The notes beneath the pieces were generated by a model. It worked only from the letters and a program-made list of their open reading frames with translations, was not told where the DNA came from and ran no database searches. Source: VRUE01 sp963697915 (lineage in GTDB: Bacteria; Actinomycetota; Thermoleophilia; Solirubrobacterales; 70-9). From it: a stretch of 64,000 nucleotides of DNA. The DNA lies in contig OY969103.1 of NCBI GenBank assembly GCA_963697915.1, forward strand, positions 372,001-436,000, given 5' to 3'. Shown in pieces: positions 33,050 to 42,420 of this stretch. Made by a program: the position numbers and the translations under genes. The first letter of the stretch is position 1. Each line of letters begins with the position of its first letter.

Positions 33050-33562
33050 ATGGGACGTGTCGTCCGCACCCGCTTCCTGGTCCTGCTCGCGCTCGCCGTC
33101 AGCTTCGCGGCGGGGGCGCTGCTGCCCGCCTTCGGCGAGTCGGCGACGCCGGTCACGGTCGTCCGCAACGCGCTCGCCCAGACCAGCAACGTGCAGGGGG
33201 CGCCCGACCGCACGATGGTGCTGAGCCGCGTCTCGGTCCCCGCGGGGGCGGTCCTCGCGCCGCACCGCCACCGCGGCACCCAGATCGCCCGGGTCCAGTC
33301 CGGCACCCTGACCTACACGGTGCGCAGCGGATCGGTGACCGTGCGCAGGGGCGAGGCCGACCAGGACCCGCAGGTCGTGCGCACGATCAGGGCCGGCCAG
33401 CGCGGCGAGATCCACGCCGGCGAGTGGATCGTCGAGCAGCCCTCGGTGAAGCACGAAGCGACCAACCTCGGCGCCAAGGCCGTCGTCCTCTACATCGCGA
33501 CGCTGCTCGAAACCGGCGCGCCGCCCTCCACCCCGGTCACCCTCCCCGCCGCGAACGGTTGA
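33050..33562 (+). CDS. Secreted or anchored cupin-domain protein
   Basis: 170 residues: N-terminal signal or anchor helix, then a single cupin barrel (VPAGAVLAPHRHRGTQIARVQSGTLTYTVRSGSV) with metal-binding His residues and a second motif around GEWIVEQPSVKHEATN. Function unknown. TAGCCT nine bases before the ATG. Overlaps the next gene by four bases (TTGA). Confidence 0.82.
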   Translation: MGRVVRTRFLVLLALAVSFAAGALLPAFGESATPVTVVRNALAQTSNVQGAPDRTMVLSRVSVPAGAVLAPHRHRGTQIARVQSGTLTYTVRSGSVTVRRGEADQDPQVVRTIRAGQRGEIHAGEWIVEQPSVKHEATNLGAKAVVLYIATLLETGAPPSTPVTLPAANG

Positions 33563-34380
33563 GCGCGACTGCGGAACGGGCTGGAACGATCGAGCTCGAC
33601 GGACGGCCGCTGGCCTGGCGCGCGCTCGGCGAGGGCCCGCCGCTGCTGCTGCTCAACGGCTACGCCGCCACCGCCGCGGACTGGGACCCGGGGTTCGTCG
33701 CCGGCCTCGGGCAGAGCTTCGAAGTCATCTGCCCCGACAACCGCGGCCTCGGCGGCTCACCGCTGGGAGAGCTGGCACAACCGCTGACGGCCGCGGCGAT
33801 GGCCGCCGACACCGAGGCCCTGCTCGACGCCCTCGGCATCGACCGCCTGCCGGTCGCCGGCTGGTCGATGGGCGGCTTCATCGCCCAGGAGCTTGCCCTG
33901 CGTACGCCGGCGCGGGTCGCGGCGCTGGCCCTGCTCTCTACCAGCGCCGGCGGGGCGGCGATCGTGCCGGCCGAACCCGGCGTCTTCCGGCGGCTCACCG
34001 ACCACTCGGGCAGCCCAGAGGAGCAGGCGACGCGGCTGCTCGCGCTGCTCTTCCCGCCCGCGGTCGTGGCCGAGATGGGGCAGGAAGTCGTCGACATCGT
34101 CGCGGCGGCGCGGGCCGAGCTGACCCCGGCCGGCCTCGCGGCGCAGGAGGAGGTGCTGGTCGCCTGGCACGCCACCGATCCGCCCCCTCCCCCGCCCGAC
34201 TCGAACCTGCCGGTGCTGATCGTCCACGGCGCGGAGGACATCGTCCTCCCACCCGCAAACGCGGAGGCGCTCGCCGCCCGCTGGCCGGACTCCCGGGTCG
34301 AGCTCTTCGCCGGCGGCGGCCACGCCTTCATCGCCCAGGAGCCCGAGCGCCTCGCCGAGCTGATCACCTCCTTCCTGTGA
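33559..34380 (+). CDS. Alpha/beta-hydrolase
   Basis: 273 residues. Nucleophile elbow GWSMGG (Ser), oxyanion loop LNGYAAT, Asp in HGAEDIVLP and final His in GGGHAFIAQEP complete the triad. The TTG at 33559 overlaps the cupin stop as TTGA; the longer open frame upstream is antisense-type shadow of the cupin gene. Substrate unknown. Confidence 0.87.
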   Translation: MSATAERAGTIELDGRPLAWRALGEGPPLLLLNGYAATAADWDPGFVAGLGQSFEVICPDNRGLGGSPLGELAQPLTAAAMAADTEALLDALGIDRLPVAGWSMGGFIAQELALRTPARVAALALLSTSAGGAAIVPAEPGVFRRLTDHSGSPEEQATRLLALLFPPAVVAEMGQEVVDIVAAARAELTPAGLAAQEEVLVAWHATDPPPPPPDSNLPVLIVHGAEDIVLPPANAEALAARWPDSRVELFAGGGHAFIAQEPERLAELITSFL

Positions 34381-34886
34381 AGCTGCGCCGCGCGGCATCA
34401 GTCGCCGAGCTCGACGCGCTTGAGCCGCTCTGGGGCGCGCTGCACGCGCACAATGCCGAGATCTCGCCGAGCCTCGGGCCGGCCACGCCGGCACGCGCCG
34501 ACGAGGACTCCTGGCCCAAGCGGCGCGCCAAGTACGAGCGCTGGTTGGCCGACCCCGAGACCTTCTTCATCGTCGCCGAAGTCGACGCACGCCCCGTCGG
34601 CTATGCCTTCGTCACGATCGGCCCCGGCTACGCGTCGTGGGCGACCGGCGAGCGGCTGGCCGAGCTGGAGACGCTCTCGGTCCTGCCCGGGCAGCGCGGC
34701 ACCGGCGTCGGCGCGGCGCTGATCGAGGCCGCCTGGGAGCGCCTCGCCGAGCTCAGCGTCGAGGACATGGCGATCACCACCACGGTCACCAACGTCGACG
34801 CCCACCGCTTCTACGAGCGCCAGGGCTTCACCCGTCGCTTCTTCGTCTACTACGGCAAGCGCGACGGGGGTCGGGCCCTGGACTAG
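34377..34886 (+). CDS. GNAT-family N-acetyltransferase
   Basis: 169 residues with acetyl-CoA-binding LSVLPGQRGTGVGAALIEAAWERL and the C-terminal TNVDAHRFYERQGF motif. GTG start overlapping the hydrolase stop. Last gene of a five-gene overlapping run. Confidence 0.88.
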   Translation: MKLRRAASVAELDALEPLWGALHAHNAEISPSLGPATPARADEDSWPKRRAKYERWLADPETFFIVAEVDARPVGYAFVTIGPGYASWATGERLAELETLSVLPGQRGTGVGAALIEAAWERLAELSVEDMAITTTVTNVDAHRFYERQGFTRRFFVYYGKRDGGRALD

Positions 34887-35075
34887 TCGACGGCCTCGCG
34901 ATACGCCGCCGGGGGCGCTCAGCACCGAGAAGGTCTCCGCCATCGTGTGGCGCGATCAGCCTGCCTTCCCCCCGAACGTCGGCCAGGGCCACTTCCGCCG
35001 CCTGGTGGAACTCGTGATCGGGAACGAAGCCCGCGACCAACACAGAGGTGTCGGGACAATCACCGACGTGCCCGT
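34887..35075 (-). pseudogene. Remnant of a PIN-domain (VapC) toxin
   Basis: On the minus strand PDTSVLVAGFVPDHEFHQAAEVALADVRGEGRLIAPH is a PIN N-terminus, but it has no start codon in its frame. The continuation MAETFSVLSAPGG lies in another frame, and the rest is lost where the GNAT gene begins. At least two frame changes and a truncation. Confidence 0.7.
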
Positions 35076-35301
35076 TCCAAGGCGTCTCGGACCTCCTCCG
35101 GGCCGTGTGGCGGCAGCTCCAGATCGGAGGTGAGCAGTCCATGCGTCCCCGGACGCAGACGGACCTGGCGCGGCGCGGGGACGAGCTCGATCCGCTCTCC
35201 CTCGAGGGTGACCTCGACGTCGTCGCCCCCCTTTAGGCCGAGGGCGGCGCGCAGGTCCTTCGGAATGACAATTCTTCCGGCTCGTCGATGGTAGTTCTCA
35301 T
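35060..35301 (-). pseudogene. Frameshifted AbrB/MazE-type antitoxin
   Basis: Read on the minus strand, MRTTIDE is followed after a one-base loss by GRIVIPKDLRAALGLKGGDDVEVTLEGERIELVP, the usual AbrB swapped-hairpin. The downstream frame has no start codon of its own. Together with the broken PIN remnant this is a dead vapBC pair, unless the shift is a sequencing error. Confidence 0.7.
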
Positions 35302-35332
35302 ACCATTGATCGTACGGGGAGAGAGGTACTAG

Positions 35333-35965
35333 CTAACCGCGGCCGAGCGCCTCGTCGACGAACGGCCCGAGCAGCTCGCCGGTGCGGGCGGCGGTCGTCT
35401 CGGGCGGGTCGATCGGGGCGGTGATGTGGCTGATCGCGAGGCGGACCAGGGTCTCGGCGAGGAGGCGGGCCTTCTCGGGCGGCGCCTCGGGCCAGCCCTC
35501 CTCCATCACCGCGGTGAGGCGCGCGGTCGCCCACTGGACGACGGGCATGCCCTGGGTGGTGACCAGGGGCAGCATGCCGCCGGTGCCGTCGTCGCTGAGC
35601 AGGATGCGCATCATCAGGTCCTCGCCGGCGCTGCGCAGGAAGGTCTCGAGCGCAGCGCGGATCGCGGCGCGGGGATCGTCGAAGTGCTCGCGGACGGCGG
35701 CATCGACCCCGTCGAGGAAGCGTTCGCCCTCGTGGATGACGAAGGCGGCGGCGAACTCGTCGCGGCTGCCGAACTCCTTGTAGAGGGTCTGGCGGCTGAC
35801 GCCGGCGGCGCCGGCGACGTCGGCCATCGTGATCTGCGACCAGGCGCGCTCCTGGATCAGGTCGCGGGCGGCGGCGAAGAACGTCTCGCGCAGCAGCTGG
35901 CGGGCCGCCTCAGGGTATGGGGTGCGGGTCGCCACACCGCCCATGGTCGCAGTGGCAGCGGTCAC
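35333..35965 (-). CDS. TetR-family regulator of the alkane operon
   Basis: 210 residues: N-terminal helix-turn-helix (ITMADVAGAAGVSRQTLYKEFGSRDEFAAAF) and a helical ligand domain. The GTG start overlaps the rubredoxin stop (GTGA). It is the third gene of alkB-rubredoxin-tetR, the standard actinobacterial arrangement, and probably represses the operon through the palindrome at 37369-37395. Confidence 0.9.
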   Translation of the reverse strand: MTAATATMGGVATRTPYPEAARQLLRETFFAAARDLIQERAWSQITMADVAGAAGVSRQTLYKEFGSRDEFAAAFVIHEGERFLDGVDAAVREHFDDPRAAIRAALETFLRSAGEDLMMRILLSDDGTGGMLPLVTTQGMPVVQWATARLTAVMEEGWPEAPPEKARLLAETLVRLAISHITAPIDPPETTAARTGELLGPFVDEALGRG

Positions 35966-36135
35966 TCGTCGCCCCGTCCCGGCTCGAAATCGACCTTGTC
36001 GCGGACGCCGCAGTCGGGGCAGTGCCAGCTGTCCGGGACCTCGCTCCAGGCCGTGCCGGGCGCGAAGCCCTCGCGCGGGTTGCCGGCCGCCTCTTCGTAG
36101 ACGTAGCCGCAGCCGGGACAGCGCCAGGCGCTCAC
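35962..36135 (-). CDS. Rubredoxin (electron donor to AlkB)
   Basis: 57 residues. Two Cys-x2-Cys knuckles, CPGCGYVYEE near residue 6 and CPDCGVRDKVDF near 40, bind one iron; the middle part GFAPGTAWSEVPDSWHCP is the classic rubredoxin core. It passes electrons to AlkB. GTG start overlaps the alkB stop (GTGA) and its own stop overlaps the tetR start. Confidence 0.95.
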   Translation of the reverse strand: MSAWRCPGCGYVYEEAAGNPREGFAPGTAWSEVPDSWHCPDCGVRDKVDFEPGRGDE

Positions 36136-37328
36136 GATGCCGGCCCGTAGCGGGCCAGCACCTTACGCCGCGCCCGTGGCTGGATGTTGGCGCGAGTGAC
36201 GTCGCCGTCGTAGTGGTCGAGCAGGCGCGGGTCCATCACCCGGCGCCAGATCGGCGGGAACCAGGCGAGCATGATCATCCCCGCGTAGCCGGTGGGCAGC
36301 TGCGGCGCCTCGTCGACGTGACGCAGCGCCTGGTAGCGGCGGGTCGGGTTGGCGTGGTGGTCGCTGTGGCGCTGCAGGTGGTAGAGCAGGACGTTGGAGG
36401 CGACGTTGTTGCTGTTCCAGCTGTGCTCGGGCAGGCAGCGCTCGTAGCGCCCGTCCTCGCGCTTCTGGCGCAGCAGCCCGTAGTGCTCCAGGTAGTTGAC
36501 GACCTCGAGCAGCGAGAAACCGACGACCGCCTGCAGCAGCAGGTAGGGCAGGACGACCGGCCCGAAGGCGACGGTGAGGACGGCGAAGAGGGCGAAGGTC
36601 ATCGCCCAGGCCTGGAGGATGTCGTTGTGGACCGAGAAGGGCGAGTGGCCGCCGCGGGCGAGCCGCTCCCGCTCCAGCTCCCAGGCGGAGCCGAGGCTGC
36701 CCCACACGGTGCGCGGCAGGAAGGCCCAGAAGCTCTCGCCGAGGCGGGCGCTGGCCGGGTCCTCCGGCGTGGCGACGCGGACGTGGTGGCCGCGGTTGTG
36801 CTCGATGAAGAAGTGGCCGTAGCCGCTCTGCGCCAGGGCGACCTTGCTCAGCCACCTCTCCATGCTGGCCCGCTTGTGGCCGAGCTCGTGGGCGGTGTTG
36901 ATCGCGATCCCGCTGACCATCGCCATCGTCAGCGCCAGGCCGATGCTGTCGACGGTCGAGAGGCCGCCCTCCGCCCAGAGCCAGCAGGCGAAGACCAGCC
37001 CCGCGTACTGGACCGGGATGTAGGCGTAGGTGCACCAGCGGTAGTAGCGGTCCTGCTCGAGCCACTTGACGACGCTGTCGGGCGGGTTCTCGGCGTCCAT
37101 CCCGACCACGACGTCGAGCAGCGGAAAGATCACGAAGACGAGGATCGGGCCGTAGAACCAGAAGAGGCCGAGCCCGGTGAGCTCGACCAGCCCCCAGGCG
37201 ATGAACGGCAGCAGCGGCACCACCAAGCCCAGCAGCCAGGCGTAGCGCTTCGTGTCCCTCCAGGTCGCCGGATTCAGCTCGACCTCTTCCCCATGCCCGT
37301 GCGAGTGCGAATGCGCCGCCGCCTCCAT
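36132..37328 (-). CDS. alkB: Alkane 1-monooxygenase
   Basis: 398 residues, integral membrane di-iron enzyme that hydroxylates terminal carbons of n-alkanes. The histidine boxes are present: HELGHK near 145, EHNRGHH near 174 and LQRHSDHH near 319, plus the LEHYGL segment and NPTRRYQALRH. About six transmembrane helices. The N-terminus has a His-rich HSHSHGHGEE stretch. The ATG at 37328 is chosen since AGGAGG lies upstream; an in-frame ATG at 37394 falls inside the operator. Confidence 0.95.
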   Translation of the reverse strand: MEAAAHSHSHGHGEEVELNPATWRDTKRYAWLLGLVVPLLPFIAWGLVELTGLGLFWFYGPILVFVIFPLLDVVVGMDAENPPDSVVKWLEQDRYYRWCTYAYIPVQYAGLVFACWLWAEGGLSTVDSIGLALTMAMVSGIAINTAHELGHKRASMERWLSKVALAQSGYGHFFIEHNRGHHVRVATPEDPASARLGESFWAFLPRTVWGSLGSAWELERERLARGGHSPFSVHNDILQAWAMTFALFAVLTVAFGPVVLPYLLLQAVVGFSLLEVVNYLEHYGLLRQKREDGRYERCLPEHSWNSNNVASNVLLYHLQRHSDHHANPTRRYQALRHVDEAPQLPTGYAGMIMLAWFPPIWRRVMDPRLLDHYDGDVTRANIQPRARRKVLARYGPAS

Positions 37329-37368
37329 CAGATCCCTCCTTGTCAAATTCCCAAAGATCGTCTGCACG

Positions 37369-37395
37369 GTTGACAGATTAGCCATATTTGTCAAC
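37369..37395. promoter_or_regulatory. Palindromic operator upstream of alkB
   Basis: GTTGACA-N13-TGTCAAC. A further TGTCAA lies at 37341. On the minus strand the TTGACA may double as a -35 element. Confidence 0.6.
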
Positions 37396-37473
37396 TAGCG
37401 CAACACGAAGGATTCTGATGTAAGCGATTGCCGGAGACCCGGCCCCGTGCCAGCCCCGCTACCATGCCGGCTC

Positions 37474-37698
37474 GTGTACACGTTTCTCTCAGTCGTGCAG
37501 GTGATCCTCGCCGTCTTGGTGATCTTCCTCGTGCTGCTCCACTCCGGCAAAGACGCCGGGCTCTCCGGGGCGTTCGGGATCGGCGGCGGTGGCAGCTCGT
37601 TCGGCGGCGGCTCGATGGTCGAGCGCAACCTCGACCGGGCGACTGTCTTCTTCTCGATCCTGTTCACGCTGAACACGATCGTGCTGCTGAAAATCTAG
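37474..37698 (+). CDS. secG: Preprotein translocase subunit SecG
   Basis: 74 residues, two transmembrane helices (VYTFLSVVQVILAVLVIFLVLLH and the C-terminal ATVFFSILFTLNTIVLL) joined by a Gly/Ser-rich loop, the standard SecG plan. Part of the SecYEG channel. GTG at 37474 is chosen because TACCAT lies eight bases upstream and the hydrophobic helix begins at once. In many actinobacteria secG follows tpiA; here it is separate. Confidence 0.88.
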   Translation: MYTFLSVVQVILAVLVIFLVLLHSGKDAGLSGAFGIGGGGSSFGGGSMVERNLDRATVFFSILFTLNTIVLLKI

Positions 37699-37712
37699 GC
37701 GCGCGAAACTGC

Positions 37713-37717
<5 letters not shown>
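37694..37717. terminator. Stop-codon palindrome between secG and ccmF
   Basis: TCTAGGC-N10-GCCTAGA is a perfect 7-bp inverted repeat whose arms contain the TAG stops of both convergent genes. Probable bidirectional terminator. Confidence 0.5.
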
Positions 37718-40122
<2,405 letters not shown>

Positions 40123-40133
<11 letters not shown>

Positions 40134-40527
40134 TCGTGTCGTTGCTGAACTTCGATGGGCACTTGGTGATCAGCGTGTCGGCCTCGCCGACGAACACGCC
40201 TTTCTCAACTGCCCCGGTGAGGACGATCTCGCGGCCACCGCGGAAGGGGTCGGGCACGGTGCCGCTGTAGGTGACTGGGATGCGGGCGCTGGCGTCGTCG
40301 CGGTCGGCGACCTCGAAGCTCATGCCGTCCTCCTCGTGGCGGATCGAGCCCTTGACCACGCGGCCGGTCATCTCGTAGCTGGTCCCGGGCGTCGCCGCGA
40401 GCAGCTGCGAGGGCTCTTTCGCCTCGGTCGAGGCGCTGAACGAGGTGTAGACGAGGCCGACGGCGAGCAGCACCGCGGTGCTGAGCGCGACAACGAGTCG
40501 GATCTTGCGCTTGCGGCTGGGATCCAC
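40123..40527 (-). CDS. ccmE: Cytochrome c heme chaperone CcmE, Cys-type variant
   Basis: 134 residues: N-terminal anchor (about 10-30) and a small OB-fold (MTGRVVKGSIRHEEDGMSFEVAD; VPDPFRGGREIVLTGAVEKGVFVGEADTLITKCPSKF). Classical CcmE binds heme through the His of HxxxY. Here the site is Cys123-P-S-K-Phe127, like the CxxxY variants of sulfate reducers and archaea but with Phe for Tyr. GTG start with TAATCC seven bases upstream. Confidence 0.9.
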
Positions 40528-40614
40528 GGACCGGGGATTATCGCAAGCCGACGCCCTGTGCCGACGTCAACCTCTATGGGAAAACGTCACACAGAGTCTG
40601 GGACAATCCGGGCG

Positions 40615-41331
40615 ATGGCGGACGCAGGCGTGAACGACCCGGTTCTGCTGATCACCGGCGCCAGCAGCGGCATCGGCGCGGCGACGGCGCGGGTGGCTGC
40701 CGGCAGCCACCGGCTGGTGCTGGCGGCGCGGCGGCTGGAGCCGCTGCGGGAGCTGGTCGAGGAGCTGGGCGGCGCCGAGCGGGCGGTCGCGGTGCGCTGC
40801 GACGTCACCGAGTGGGACGAGGTCGAGGCGCTGGCCGCCGCGGCGCTCGAGGCGTTCGGGCGGATCGACGTCGTCTTCGCCAACGCCGGCTTCGGCGCGA
40901 CGCGCGGCTTCCTCGAGGAGTCGCCGGAGCAGTGGCGCTCGATGGTGCTGACCAACGTCTACGGGGTGGCGCTGACGATCCGCGCCACCCTCCCCCACCT
41001 GCTCGAGCGCGGCGACGGCCACTTCCTGGTGACCAGCTCGGTCGCCGGCCGGCGGGCGCTGCCCGGCTCGCTCTACTCGGCGACCAAGTGGGCGGCGACG
41101 GCGATCGGCGAGGCGCTGCGGGCCGAGCTGCGCCAGATGCACGAGAACTACGCGATCAAGGTGACCCTGATCGAGCCCGGGATGACCGACACGCCCTTCT
41201 TCGACAACCGGCCCGGCGAGTGGGCGTTGCAGGATGAGGACATCGCCCGCGCGGTGATCTACTCGCTGGAGCAGCCCGGCAACGTCGACGTCAACGAGAT
41301 CCTGATCCGCCCGACCTCCCAGCCGACCTGA
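40615..41331 (+). CDS. Short-chain dehydrogenase/reductase
   Basis: 238 residues: TGASSGIG loop, NAGFG, Ser in VTSSVAG, YSATK as the catalytic pair and PGMTDTPF. Typical classical SDR of unknown substrate. The true start is the ATG at 40615; the open frame extends upstream antisense to ccmE. Its last 41 bases overlap the convergent glycosyltransferase gene. Confidence 0.88.
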   Translation: MADAGVNDPVLLITGASSGIGAATARVAAGSHRLVLAARRLEPLRELVEELGGAERAVAVRCDVTEWDEVEALAAAALEAFGRIDVVFANAGFGATRGFLEESPEQWRSMVLTNVYGVALTIRATLPHLLERGDGHFLVTSSVAGRRALPGSLYSATKWAATAIGEALRAELRQMHENYAIKVTLIEPGMTDTPFFDNRPGEWALQDEDIARAVIYSLEQPGNVDVNEILIRPTSQPT

Positions 41332-42346
41332 GCAGGAGACGGACGGCGCGCCAGTAGGCGCGCATGGCGAGGCGGGCCGGGGCCGAGCGGGCGATGGCGG
41401 GGATGAAGGGCGAGTCGAGGTCGGGGGTCAGCCAGGCGGCGAACTCGGCGGCGCTGACCGTGCGGCTCGCCTGCACCTGGCGCCGCTCGCGCAGCAGGCG
41501 CGGCAGCCAGCGGATCGCTTCGCCGCTCGCGGCGAGCTTCTGCCGCCCCCAGCCGGCGGCGAAGGCGGCCGGGATCAGGGCCAGCTCGGTGAGCAGCAGG
41601 GCGGGCGCGAGGAGCGCCAGCAGGGCGGCCGGGTAGACGCGGATCAGGAAGGCCCAGCGGTTGCGCTCCAGCCAGCGCCACTTGTGCTCGCGGGCGCCGA
41701 ACTCGTAGTCGTGGTCGACGATCGCTGCCGGCTCGATCCCAAGCGCCCCGCCGGCGAGGCGCAGCCGCAGCGAGATGTCGACGTCCTCGTGGTAGAGGAA
41801 GTAGCGCTCCGGGAGCCCCCCGACCTCCTCCCAGGTGGAGCGCGGGATTGCCAGGCAGGCGCCCGAGAGCGCCGTGACCTCGCCGGCCGGAGGCGCCGTC
41901 GCGATCGACTCGCCGTGGCCGCCAGCCCAGACGATGCCGGTGAAGTGGACCGGATTGCCCGCCGAGTTGATCGTCGTCCCGTCGCCCTCGGCGACCAGCG
42001 CCTGCCAGGCGGCCCAGCCACGCCCCTCGAGCCACGGCCGCCGGATCGCCTCGCCGAACCCGGGTCGCGGCGCCGCGTCGGGGTTGAGGATGACGAGCAG
42101 GTCTCCGCGCGCCGCCGCGGCGCCCTCGTTGCAGCCGCCGGCGAAACCGGCGTTACGACCGGCGCGCAAGACCCGCGCCGCCGGCGCCAGCGCTTCGACC
42201 GCCTCCGGCGTGCCGTCGCTGGAGTCGTTGTCGACGACGATCAGCTCGTCGCCGTCGCCCAGCTCGGGAAGCACCGCGGGCACGGTCCGCGCCAGCTCCT
42301 CGCGGCTGTTCCAGGCGACTATGAGGACGGAGAGCGTCGGGCGCAC
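41291..42346 (-). CDS. Family 2 glycosyltransferase (rhamnosyltransferase-like)
   Basis: 351 residues: GT-A fold start LSVLIVAWNSREELARTVPAVL, nucleotide Asp in VVDNDSSDGT, NAGFAGGCNEG, DXD-like NPDAA and the ERYFLYHEDVDISLRLR motif found in rhamnosyl- and related transferases. Two hydrophobic helices near residues 235-265 suggest membrane association. Likely adds sugar to a cell-wall or surface polysaccharide. GTG start with TAGCCT nine bases upstream. Confidence 0.88.
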   Translation of the reverse strand: MRPTLSVLIVAWNSREELARTVPAVLPELGDGDELIVVDNDSSDGTPEAVEALAPAARVLRAGRNAGFAGGCNEGAAAARGDLLVILNPDAAPRPGFGEAIRRPWLEGRGWAAWQALVAEGDGTTINSAGNPVHFTGIVWAGGHGESIATAPPAGEVTALSGACLAIPRSTWEEVGGLPERYFLYHEDVDISLRLRLAGGALGIEPAAIVDHDYEFGAREHKWRWLERNRWAFLIRVYPAALLALLAPALLLTELALIPAAFAAGWGRQKLAASGEAIRWLPRLLRERRQVQASRTVSAAEFAAWLTPDLDSPFIPAIARSAPARLAMRAYWRAVRLLLRSAGRSGGSGSR

Positions 42347-42372
42347 CGACGCGGGAGGCTACCCGCGCACCG

Positions 42373-42420
42373 ACGTGCCGGGACTTAGCTACCCATATAG
42401 GTGCTCAAGTCCCGGCACGT
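42373..42420 (-). terminator. Long hairpin containing the stop codon of the secreted 959-aa gene
   Basis: ACGTGCCGGGACTT (42373-42386) pairs perfectly with AAGTCCCGGCACGT (42407-42420), 20-base loop with an inner CACC/GGGT pairing. The last coding codons and stop form one arm. No T-tract. Confidence 0.6.
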
